Shown: positions 8,287-14,730 of the stretch, one piece after another
How the letters are laid out: each line of letters begins with the position of its first letter
Numbering within the stretch: the stretch's first letter is position 1
Program-made: the position numbers and the translations under genes
The notes under the pieces: model-generated
The model's database searches: none
What the model saw: only the letters and a program-made list of their open reading frames with translations
Told to the model about the DNA's origin: nothing
NCBI GenBank assembly: GCA_020439485.1
Contig: JAGQSP010000177.1
Span: 1-25,192, forward strand
Origin: Acidimicrobiales bacterium
GTDB taxonomy: Bacteria; Actinomycetota; Acidimicrobiia; Acidimicrobiales; Poriferisodalaceae
DNA: 25,192 nt
Direction of reading: 5' to 3'

Positions 8287-9261
8287 ATGAAAGCAGTCGT
8301 CCTGAACGAGTTCGGCCCACCCGACGGGCTGTCGATCGAGGACCGTGCCGAGCCCGAGGCCGGGCCGGGCGAGATCTTGGTCGACGTCAAGGCTGTGCCC
8401 GTTACGTTTCCCGATTGCCTGATCCTCGAGGACAAGTACCAGTTCAAGGCCGAGCCGCCGTTTGTTGTGTGTGGCGAGGTGGCGGGTGACGTCTCGGCGG
8501 TAGGACCCGACGTGTCCGATGTGAACGTCGGCGACCGGGTCGTGGCAAGCACCGGCGTGGTCGGAGCGCTGGCCGAAAAGGTCGTGGTGTCGGCCCGGGC
8601 GGCGCGGCCCATACCCGACGGGGTCGGCTATGGCGAGTCGACCGGCCTCATGTACGCCTACGGAACCAGCTATTACGGGCTCAAGTATCGGGGCGACCTG
8701 AAACCAGGCGAGACCCTGCTGGTCACAGGTGCCGGTGGCCACGTCGGACTGTCGGCCGTCGAACTGGGCAAGCTGATGGGTGCCACGGTCATCGCTGCAG
8801 CCTCGACCGACGAGAAGCTTGCGACATGCCGCGAGCGCGGTGCAGACCACACCATCAACTACAGCCGCGAGAGTCTCAAGGACCGGGCCAAGGAACTCAC
8901 AGGCGGTAAGGGCGTCGACGTCGTCTACGACTGCGTCGGCGGCGACTATGCCGAGCAGGCCCTGCGCGCCATCGCGTGGGAGGGGCGATTCCTGGTGATC
9001 GGGTTCACGGCCGGCATCCCATCGATACCGCTCAACCTGGCGCTTTTGAAGAGTTGTCAGATCGTCGGTGTGTTCCTGGGCGCGTTGTCGGCCCGTGACC
9101 CCCAACTGTCGGCCTCGATGACCGACGACCTGCTGGGGTTCATGTCCGAAGGAAAGCTGTCGCCCTATGTGGCCCAGCGCTACCCGCTGGACCACGCGGC
9201 CGACGCGTTTCGTTCGCTGCTCGACCGCACCGCTGTCGGCAAGGTGATCGTCGAGCCCTGA
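8287..9261 (+). CDS. Zinc-independent MDR oxidoreductase (quinone oxidoreductase-like)
   Basis: A 324-residue medium-chain dehydrogenase/reductase of the NADPH:quinone oxidoreductase type. It has the GroES-like N-terminal fold (MKAVVLNEFGPPDGL, then VCGEVAGDVSAVG at about 61-73), no cysteine or histidine set for catalytic or structural zinc, and a Rossmann motif GAGGHVG at about 148-154. The FDCVGG-type element appears as YDCVGGD. It probably reduces quinones or alpha,beta-unsaturated carbonyl or acyl compounds with NADPH. The ATG at 8287 is preceded by GGAGG at good spacing, whereas the upstream in-frame extension to 8206 overlaps the terminator. The stop overlaps the Nudix start as TGATG, giving a coupled three-gene operon with Nudix and MaoC-like proteins. 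Confidence 0.9.
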   Translation: MKAVVLNEFGPPDGLSIEDRAEPEAGPGEILVDVKAVPVTFPDCLILEDKYQFKAEPPFVVCGEVAGDVSAVGPDVSDVNVGDRVVASTGVVGALAEKVVVSARAARPIPDGVGYGESTGLMYAYGTSYYGLKYRGDLKPGETLLVTGAGGHVGLSAVELGKLMGATVIAAASTDEKLATCRERGADHTINYSRESLKDRAKELTGGKGVDVVYDCVGGDYAEQALRAIAWEGRFLVIGFTAGIPSIPLNLALLKSCQIVGVFLGALSARDPQLSASMTDDLLGFMSEGKLSPYVAQRYPLDHAADAFRSLLDRTAVGKVIVEP

Positions 9262-10094
9262 TGACCTCGACCGGCTATCAGCACGCACCTACCGACGATC
9301 CGCAGTCTGTTCCCATACGCGATGCGGCCACCGTGCTGGTTGTACGCGACGCCCCGAAGCTCCAGGTGTTGATGTTGCAGCGCGGCTCGCGTTTGGCCTT
9401 CGGACCCCAGGCGTGGGTGTTTCCGGGCGGTCGGGTCGACTCTGACGATGCCCACCACGGCGACCGTGTCGGGCGAGGGCTTTCCGACGCCCAGGCGTCG
9501 GCGCTGCTGGACGTGCCGGCCGACGGCCTTGCGTGGTGGTTTGCGGCGTGCCGCGAGACACTGGAAGAGGCCGGCCTGCTGCTGGGCGATACCGGAACCA
9601 CCCACGATGTCGTCGAGCGCCTGCGAGCGGTGGCGGCAGACGATCCAGGCCGTTTCGTCGAGACGCTGGAGGCCGAGGGTGTCACCTTGGACCTGACTTC
9701 GCTGCACGAGATAGCGCGGTTCACGACGCCCGTGGGACCGCCCAGACGCTTCGACACGCGATTCTTCCTGGCTGCTGCTCCGGAAGGTCAGGTCGCAACC
9801 CACGACCAGGGCGAGACCGTCGACTTGGCGTGGATCGAGCCGGCCGAGGCCATCGCCAGGTGGCGGGCAGAACAGATGCCGATCATGCCGGTGACGGTTC
9901 GGATGTTGTCGTGCCTGGCCCGGTTCGAGACCGCAGCCGAGGCCCTGTCGGTTGCTGCGTCGAGGCCGGCGACTCAGAAGGTCCGCATAGCCGATCCTGA
10001 TGGTGAGTATCGGGTGCTGATGCCGGGCGAGTCCGGTTATGACGAAGCCGAGATCCAGATAGACCATGGATGGGTGAGATTGTGGAAGACCTAG
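9261..10094 (+). CDS. Nudix hydrolase with split Nudix box (NUDT19/CoA-pyrophosphatase-like)
   Basis: A 277-residue Nudix protein. The substrate-facing strand VLMLQRGSRLAFGPQAWVFPGG (about 36-57) leads into the Nudix box, but the distance from GG (56-57) to the helix RETLEEAG (98-105) is about 40 residues instead of the usual 15 or so. Such an insertion is characteristic of the NUDT19/NUDT7-like group known to cleave coenzyme A and acyl-CoA into 3',5'-ADP and phosphopantetheine compounds, so a CoA diphosphatase role is plausible. The conserved E102-E103 pair should bind the catalytic metal. The start overlaps the previous stop by 1 nt, and its 3' end overlaps the MaoC-like gene. The acyl-CoA-related neighbour supports the CoA reading; activity is inferred. 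Confidence 0.88.
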   Translation: MTSTGYQHAPTDDPQSVPIRDAATVLVVRDAPKLQVLMLQRGSRLAFGPQAWVFPGGRVDSDDAHHGDRVGRGLSDAQASALLDVPADGLAWWFAACRETLEEAGLLLGDTGTTHDVVERLRAVAADDPGRFVETLEAEGVTLDLTSLHEIARFTTPVGPPRRFDTRFFLAAAPEGQVATHDQGETVDLAWIEPAEAIARWRAEQMPIMPVTVRMLSCLARFETAAEALSVAASRPATQKVRIADPDGEYRVLMPGESGYDEAEIQIDHGWVRLWKT

Positions 10095-10831
10095 ACACCG
10101 TTGGCGGGCGTCTCGAGGCTGTGAGCTTCAGGGCAGTGAACCTGCCCGAGCACGCCCGAAACCCCATCCACACCGACGAGGGAGCCCAGGCCGCCGGGTT
10201 CCCCAACGCCCTGGTCGCCGGCGTGTCTGTCTACGCCTACATGGCACACGTACCCGTGGTGGGGTGGGGAGGTTCGTGGTTGTCGTCGGGCGGGGCACAG
10301 GTGCGCTTCCGGTCGCCGGTGTTCGACGGAGACGATCTGGATTGTGTTCCCGTCGGAGCCGGCAACGCCTGGCGGGTCGACGCTGTGGTCGGCGGGCAGG
10401 TTCGGGCCACATCCGACGTGTGGGCCGATGCCACCCACGATCCGTCGGGCCCGCTGCGGCGTCGCACGGGCGAGCGTCTGGAGCCTCTGGAGGTGAAGCT
10501 CGATCGCGAGTGGATCGATCTGGCGGTGAGGTTGGGCGACCCACTCGACATCTACGACCGTGACGGTGTGGTTCACCCTGCTGCGTGGCCCTCTATCGCC
10601 AACACGGTCATGCACACCCAGGTGGTCGAAGGTGCGTGGATACACACCCGCAGCCGCATTCACCACCGCTCGATCGCCCATGAGGGTGAGCAGTTGGTGG
10701 TCCAGGGAACCGTCTTCGAGCGCTTCGACAGCCGGGTCGGAGAAAGGGCCGTGGTCGATTTCGTCATGTCGGTGGGCGACCGGGTCGTCGTCGAGATCGA
10801 GCACGAGGCCATCGTGAAGGTTTTTGACTGA
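10070..10831 (+). CDS. MaoC-like hotdog-fold protein
   Basis: A 253-residue protein with an N-terminal MaoC-like hydratase motif, ARNPIHTDEGAQAAGFPNALV (about 29-49, split over a helix), followed by a second strand-rich half that may be another hotdog domain. In active (R)-specific enoyl-CoA hydratases this motif reads G-D-x-N-P-x-H, with Asp and His catalytic. Here His 34 is kept but the Asp position is Ala 29, so the protein may bind acyl-CoA without standard hydration. Start choice is uncertain: ATG 10070 overlaps the Nudix gene by 25 nt and lacks a clear ribosome binding site; GTG 10082 has GGTGAG just upstream. It is the last gene of the MDR-Nudix operon. Confidence 0.85.
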   Translation: MGEIVEDLDTVGGRLEAVSFRAVNLPEHARNPIHTDEGAQAAGFPNALVAGVSVYAYMAHVPVVGWGGSWLSSGGAQVRFRSPVFDGDDLDCVPVGAGNAWRVDAVVGGQVRATSDVWADATHDPSGPLRRRTGERLEPLEVKLDREWIDLAVRLGDPLDIYDRDGVVHPAAWPSIANTVMHTQVVEGAWIHTRSRIHHRSIAHEGEQLVVQGTVFERFDSRVGERAVVDFVMSVGDRVVVEIEHEAIVKVFD

Positions 10832-10836
10832 CCGGG

Positions 10837-10864
10837 TTGTCTTCTGAGTCATCGTGCATAAAAT
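10837..10864 (+). promoter_or_regulatory. Predicted promoter of hsp20
   Basis: TTGTCT (10837-10842) and TAAAAT (10859-10864) are spaced by 16 nt, a good match to a housekeeping-sigma promoter in this GC-rich DNA. The -10 box directly abuts the HAIR-like operator, so transcription would start inside or next to the operator. An alternative AT-rich stretch, CTATATG at about 10897-10903, could serve a different start. Confidence 0.5.
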
Positions 10865-10884
10865 GTGAGTGTGTAGGACTCAAC
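10864..10884. promoter_or_regulatory. HAIR-like HspR operator upstream of hsp20
   Basis: TGTGAGT, 7 nt, then ACTCAAC matches the HspR-associated inverted repeat CTTGAGT-N7-ACTCAAG at 11 of 14 arm positions with the exact 7-nt spacing. It sits on the predicted transcription start of an hsp20 gene, and HspR is known to repress small heat-shock and dnaK genes in actinobacteria. Extra GAGTC-type half-sites flank it at 10845-10852, 10891-10895 and 10903-10908, so the control region may hold several bound dimers. No hspR gene lies in the window. Confidence 0.65.
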
Positions 10885-10932
10885 TAACCAGAGTCCCTAT
10901 ATGACTCAATCGATGACAAGGAGACCATCACG

Positions 10933-11364
10933 ATGATGTTGTTCCAGAACGATCCATTCCGCGACATCGACTCCATGTTCGACCGTATGGCGCGAGGCCG
11001 TCAGGTGAACTCGCCGATGGCCATGGACGCGTACCGTCGCGAGGGCGATGTTTGGGTGCACCTCGACCTGCCTGGTGTTTCGGCCGAGAGCATCGACATC
11101 AACCTCGAGCGCAATGTCTTGACCGTTACGGCCGAGCGCGGCTGGGCGCCCCGCGAAGACGACAAGATCTATGTCGCCGAGCGTCGTCAGGGCACCTTCA
11201 CCCGCCAGGTTCACCTCGGTGATGGGCTCGACCCCGAGAACATCGAGGCCAACTACCACGACGGTGTGTTGACCCTTCGGATTCCGGTGGCCGAGAAGGC
11301 CCAGCCTCGCAAGATCGCGATCAACGCCGGCCAGGCCGGGCCCATAGAGGTCGAAGCTGGCTGA
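10933..11364 (+). CDS. Small heat-shock protein (Hsp20/alpha-crystallin)
   Basis: A 143-residue Hsp20 chaperone that should form oligomers holding unfolded proteins without ATP. The short N-terminal arm (FQNDPFRDIDSMFDRM) is typical of the family. The alpha-crystallin domain covers about 33-121: VHLDLPGVSAESIDINLERNVLTV-like strands at about 42-65 and the hallmark GVLTLRIPVAEKAQPRKI, split around 111-128. A good AAGGAG ribosome binding site (10918-10923) precedes the ATG doublet at 10933/10936. The last five residues (EVEAG) and the stop codon are encoded by the first unit of the tandem repeat at 11347-11506, so the C-terminal tail was shaped by that repeat. Expression is probably heat-inducible through the HAIR-like element upstream. 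Confidence 0.95.
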   Translation: MMLFQNDPFRDIDSMFDRMARGRQVNSPMAMDAYRREGDVWVHLDLPGVSAESIDINLERNVLTVTAERGWAPREDDKIYVAERRQGTFTRQVHLGDGLDPENIEANYHDGVLTLRIPVAEKAQPRKIAINAGQAGPIEVEAG

Positions 11365-11506
11365 CCTCTATTGGTGGAGAGGTCGAAGCTGGCTGACCTC
11401 GGTCAGTAGAGAGGTCGAAGCTGGCTGACCTCGATTGGTGGAGAGGTCGAAGCTGGCTGACCTCCGTCAGTAGAGAGGTCGAAGCCGGCTGACCTCTGGC
11501 AGTAGA
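11347..11506. repeat. Five-unit tandem repeat, 32-bp period, with a hairpin in each unit
   Basis: Five units begin at 11347, 11379, 11411, 11443 and 11475. Each has a 22-nt core with arms GAGGTC and GACCTC around GAAGCTGGCT; the fifth differs by one base (GAAGCCGGCT). Cores are separated by 10-nt linkers of two kinds: ATTGGTGGA-type after units 1 and 3, and TCAGTAGA- or GCAGTAGA-type after units 2, 4 and 5. The first core carries the hsp20 stop codon. The period is not a multiple of three, so it is not a coding repeat, and 10-nt linkers rule out a CRISPR array. Core arms can also pair with linker sequence (GGTCAG with CTGACC), allowing alternative folds. Confidence 0.95.
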
Positions 11507-11517
11507 GCCGCCGATGT

Positions 11518-11554
11518 CCGATGCCCGGCACCCGCTCGTGGTGGCGGGCATCGG
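11518..11554. terminator. Hairpin between convergent hsp20 and acetyltransferase genes
   Basis: A perfect 10-bp stem, CCGATGCCCG (11518-11527) with CGGGCATCGG (11545-11554), encloses a G/G mismatch, a further CACC/GGTG stem and a 7-nt loop. It lies between the repeat array and the convergent GNAT stop at 11559, so it probably ends transcription from both sides. There is no T-run, which is common for actinobacterial terminator-like hairpins. Confidence 0.6.
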
Positions 11555-11558
11555 CGCG

Positions 11559-12056
11559 TCAGAGGCGCAGTTCGAGGATCTCGATGTCCCAGTAGCGGCC
11601 GAGCTTGAACCCGGCTTCGTGGACGACGCCGACGGTCGTGTATCCCAACTTGTGGTGCAGGGCGATCGAGCCCTCGTTGGGAAGGGCGACGATTGCCACG
11701 GCCATGTGAAGCCCGCGCTGGCGAAGCCGCTCGAGCAATGCCCCCAGGAGCCTCGAGCCCAGTCCTCGTGCGAGGTGGTCGGTGTCGAGAACGATGGTGG
11801 TTTCCACCGTCGAGCGGTAGGCGAGCTTGGGCCGATACCAGCTCGAGTAGGTGACCCCGATCACGTGCCCGTCGACCTCGGCGACCAGGCAGTCGAGTTC
11901 GGGTGATCTGGCGTCCCACCACTGCCGCCGTGTTTCGAGCGTGAACGGGTCCAGGTCGAACGATACGTGGTTGTCGACGATTGTCCAGTTGTAGATGTCG
12001 TTGATGCGGGCCCAGTCGTCGGTGGTGGCGTCGCGGATGACGATGTCTTCGAGCAT
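11559..12056 (-). CDS. GNAT N-acetyltransferase, phosphinothricin acetyltransferase-like
   Basis: A 165-residue GNAT enzyme resembling the PAT/MddA group that acetylates phosphinothricin, methionine sulfone or related amino-acid analogues. Features: IRDATTDDWARINDIYN at the start (about 7-23), the acetyl-CoA loop HLARGLGSRLL (94-104), N127 in the ALPNEGSIALHHKLGY segment, and the C-terminal GFKLGRYWDIEILEL pattern typical of this branch. The exact substrate cannot be told from sequence. ATG 12056 shares one nt with the stop of the upstream VOC gene (TGATG), showing a coupled two-gene operon. A longer open frame upstream lies within the VOC gene and is a shadow. Confidence 0.9.
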   Translation of the reverse strand: MLEDIVIRDATTDDWARINDIYNWTIVDNHVSFDLDPFTLETRRQWWDARSPELDCLVAEVDGHVIGVTYSSWYRPKLAYRSTVETTIVLDTDHLARGLGSRLLGALLERLRQRGLHMAVAIVALPNEGSIALHHKLGYTTVGVVHEAGFKLGRYWDIEILELRL

Positions 12057-12739
12057 CAGTGTTGGACCCTTGGTGTGAGTTGCAGCAGGACACCTCCGGT
12101 TGCACGGGGGTGAACCATCTTGTGGGGCGGCTGGTCCAGCACGGCTATACCGGCCTGTTCGAGTTGGGCGAGTTTGGCATCGAGGTCCTTCGCGGGCATA
12201 GCGACCGCGATGACGTTGTCGCCGAACTTCGCGATGCGTTCCGCCATGGCGCTGGCGACTCCCGGCACGGGCGACAGCAGCTCGATCATCCGGTTGCCCA
12301 GCAGCACTCGAGCGGCCTCGAACGCTCCACCCGAGATCGGGTGTGTGCCCATCTGGTGCACCTCGCAGCCGGTGAGGTCGGCCCATGCGTCGGTCGCGGC
12401 CGCGAGGTCGCCGACCGCAAGTGCGACGTGGTCGAACTCGACGTCACCAGCGGGACGGTGTGGGCGGTCGTCGTCGGTTCGATGCACGGCGACCGAGTTC
12501 AGCTGGGTGTCCGGTTGGGACCCCGACGGTGAGCCTGCCAAGGCCACGCGGCACACACCGGGCCGCGAAACGCCGGCGGCTTGGGTTGTGACTATCTCGA
12601 TCGTCACGTCGTCGAACGCGACCTCGGCTGTTTCGCCTCGGCGGGTCAGGTCGCCGCCAGTAATCGTTGCGAAGGTCTCGGCTGCCAGATCGACATCGGT
12701 GCAGGCCACCGTGAATCCGGCCAGTTGTGTTGAAGTCAC
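12056..12739 (-). CDS. VOC-superfamily protein, methylmalonyl-CoA epimerase-like C-terminus
   Basis: A 227-residue protein of two VOC-like halves. The C-terminal half (about 99-227) resembles methylmalonyl-CoA epimerases: EFDHVALAVGDL with H104, E153 in MIELLSP, and the ending VHPRATGGVLLQL. Compared with active epimerases, the second metal His of the HHIAF-type strand is missing (here NVIAVAM), and the Glu of GGVLxEL is Gln 220, so the metal site looks incomplete and the activity is doubtful. The N-terminal half (about 1-68) is a weaker VOC unit. The start GTG 12739 is preferred because the open frame to 12802 would run into the divergent flavoprotein gene. It is coupled to the GNAT gene downstream. 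Confidence 0.85.
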   Translation of the reverse strand: MTSTQLAGFTVACTDVDLAAETFATITGGDLTRRGETAEVAFDDVTIEIVTTQAAGVSRPGVCRVALAGSPSGSQPDTQLNSVAVHRTDDDRPHRPAGDVEFDHVALAVGDLAAATDAWADLTGCEVHQMGTHPISGGAFEAARVLLGNRMIELLSPVPGVASAMAERIAKFGDNVIAVAMPAKDLDAKLAQLEQAGIAVLDQPPHKMVHPRATGGVLLQLTPRVQH

Positions 12740-12800
12740 GCCGCGATGGTAGGCCGCTCGGGGCTGATCGGACCGATTTGGGCCCGTTAGCTTCGTCGTC

Positions 12801-13460
12801 ATGGCAGAGCCGGCTAGCGAACGAACGAGACTGCGACGGGGCGCGAACCGAGCGGTTTATGAACCTGCGGAGATAAGGCAGATCCTGCGTGCGGGGTTGA
12901 TCGCCCATGTCGGTGTCAACACCGACGACGGACCTGTGGTGTTGCCCATGGCATACGGGCTGATCGACGATCGTCTGTTCATCCATGGGGCGGTGGCCAA
13001 CGCAATGATGCGGGCCGGAAGCGGGGTCGAGGTCTGCGTGACCGTGACCATCGTCGACGGCTTGGTCGTGGCTCGTACTCCGTTCCACAACTCGATGAAC
13101 TATCGATCGGTAGTGGTGCGCGGCACGGCAACCCCGGTGACCGACCCACAGGACAAGGTGGCGGCGCTGCGTGCCATCAACGATCATGCCGTGCCGATTT
13201 GGGACACGGCTCGTCAACCATCCGACAGCGACCTTCGCAAGACGATGGTCTTGGCCATCTCGCTGACCGAGGCGTCGGCCAAGGTGCGCGGCGGCGACCC
13301 GATCGATGAGGAAGCCGACCTGGATGGTCCGCACTGGGCTGGTGTGGTGCCGCTGAACACCAGCTGGGGACAGGTTGTGCCCGCCGGCGACTTGAGGGCA
13401 GACGTCGCCGTGCCGCCCGCCGTGGCGCAGATGCAAGGCGAAGCGGCGTATCGCTCCTGA
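12801..13460 (+). CDS. Pyridoxamine 5'-phosphate oxidase-family flavoprotein
   Basis: A 219-residue split-barrel flavin-binding protein of the PPOX/NimA-like type. It shows ILRAGLIAHVGV (about 28-39), PVVLPMAYGLIDDRLFIHG (about 45-63), and the HNSMNYRSVVVRGTA strand (about 96-110) typical of FMN-binding split barrels. Family members include pyridoxine phosphate oxidases, nitroimidazole reductases and heme-degrading enzymes; the substrate cannot be chosen here. The ATG at 12801 has no ribosome binding site and lies 61 nt from the divergent VOC gene, so a leaderless transcript is possible. Its stop codon directly abuts the stop of the convergent aminotransferase gene with no spacer. Confidence 0.88.
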   Translation: MAEPASERTRLRRGANRAVYEPAEIRQILRAGLIAHVGVNTDDGPVVLPMAYGLIDDRLFIHGAVANAMMRAGSGVEVCVTVTIVDGLVVARTPFHNSMNYRSVVVRGTATPVTDPQDKVAALRAINDHAVPIWDTARQPSDSDLRKTMVLAISLTEASAKVRGGDPIDEEADLDGPHWAGVVPLNTSWGQVVPAGDLRADVAVPPAVAQMQGEAAYRS

Positions 13461-14714
13461 CTAACCGGCGAGATCGGCGACCACGGCCAGAAGCTTGTCG
13501 ACCTCTGCGATCGAGTTGTAGTGCGCGGCCGACGCACGAATGCAAGAATCGATGCCCAACGGCACCAACACAGACGACGAGTAATAGTCGCGTTTGCGGG
13601 CGTGGGTGCGTACGCCCGCCGCGTTGAGCGCCTCGACCACATCGAACGCCGACATCGCATCGACCTCGAACGACACCATGCCCGAGCGGTGCTCGCTGGA
13701 TGCGGGCCCGATCACCGACACTCCTGGCATCTGGGCCAGCCCGTCATGGCTGCCTGTTCCCCACAACATGGCGTCGACCAGGTGATGCTCCTGTGATGCG
13801 ATGGCCCTGGCTGCGGCCTCCAACTTGGCCCTCGAAGACGCATCGGCGGATTCGCCGGTTTGGGTCCCGAGCCATTCGAGGTAACGGACCACTTCGGAGA
13901 ACGCCGCATAGGCCGAAACATCGCGGGTTCCCATCTCCCACACGTCTGCTGGAGAGTCGATGAGGTTGTCGTGGGGAACGTGCGCCAACCGCTCCGAAAC
14001 CCAGGCGACGCCGAAGTTGTGCCGGCTGAACGCCTTGTAACCACTGATCACGTAGCCGTCGATTCCGTATGTGTCGATGTCGATGCGGCCATGGGCTGCG
14101 TGCTGGATGCCGTCGACGATGATGAAGCACTCGGGCGACCGTTCACGGATCTGCGAGGCGATGGCTGCGATGTCGACGTGCATCCCGGTGACCGGAGACG
14201 CATGGATGATCGTGGCTACGCCGGTGCGTTCGGACAGAACAGGCGCGTAATGATCTGCCACGACGACCGAAGACGTGGTGTCGAAGCCCACCTGGTGGTA
14301 GGTCTTGGAGGCGACCTCGGACCAGCGGCGACAAGCGCTGAAGGTCGCGGGGTGCTCGAGGGCGCTGCCGACCACTTCGGAACCTGGCGACGCCAAGATC
14401 GCGCTGCGGATGAGGCGGTTCAGCAAGGCGGTACCGGTTTCGCCTATGAACACTCGGCCCGAGGTGGCGCCGAAGAAGGTGAACATATCGGCCCGGGCAG
14501 TTTCGACGATTGCCCCCAGTGCGGCCGAGGCCGGGTTGGCCCGACCGAGGTTGTCGGGCATTGCCATCAGCTCGGCGGTGCGTTCTACCGCCGCCTTGAG
14601 GGTCAGCGATCCGCCGGCGTTCTCGAAGAACGCCCGCGGCCCCTGGACCGGGCATCGGTCGACGTGGTGGAAACGGTCGCGGATGCTGCTCAGCAGGTCG
14701 TCGTCGAAGGCCAT
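13461..14714 (-). CDS. Class V aminotransferase-fold PLP protein (SufS-like, lacks desulfurase Cys)
   Basis: A 417-residue fold-type I PLP enzyme related to cysteine desulfurases and isopenicillin epimerases. It has FENAGGSL at about 30-37, a cofactor-stacking His in ALEHPATF (H121), D201 in IIVDGIQHAAHG, and the Schiff-base Lys 227 in YVISGYKAF. In SufS enzymes a C-terminal loop carries the sulfur-accepting Cys (RxGHHC type); the matching region here, GVRTHARKRDYYSSS, has none, and the only nearby Cys lies in DSCIRAS. It is therefore unlikely to be a classic desulfurase and more likely a lyase, epimerase or transaminase. It is downstream of the alcohol dehydrogenase with a 16-nt gap, probably the same transcript. 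Confidence 0.88.
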   Translation of the reverse strand: MAFDDDLLSSIRDRFHHVDRCPVQGPRAFFENAGGSLTLKAAVERTAELMAMPDNLGRANPASAALGAIVETARADMFTFFGATSGRVFIGETGTALLNRLIRSAILASPGSEVVGSALEHPATFSACRRWSEVASKTYHQVGFDTTSSVVVADHYAPVLSERTGVATIIHASPVTGMHVDIAAIASQIRERSPECFIIVDGIQHAAHGRIDIDTYGIDGYVISGYKAFSRHNFGVAWVSERLAHVPHDNLIDSPADVWEMGTRDVSAYAAFSEVVRYLEWLGTQTGESADASSRAKLEAAARAIASQEHHLVDAMLWGTGSHDGLAQMPGVSVIGPASSEHRSGMVSFEVDAMSAFDVVEALNAAGVRTHARKRDYYSSSVLVPLGIDSCIRASAAHYNSIAEVDKLLAVVADLAG

Positions 14715-14730
14715 GCGCGCATGGTACGCG

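Noticed and set aside
7984..9288. Long minus-strand open frame (434 codons)
   Set aside because: It spans the permease end, the terminator hairpin and the whole MDR gene on the other strand, with no family motif; a composition shadow.
11347..11506. CRISPR-like array
   Set aside because: Linkers are only 10 nt and fall into two repeated types, and no cas gene is present; it is a simple tandem repeat.
12767..12777. ATCGG-A-CCGAT dyad between the VOC and flavoprotein genes
   Set aside because: Only 5-bp arms, expected by chance in DNA of this composition; noted but not supported as an operator.
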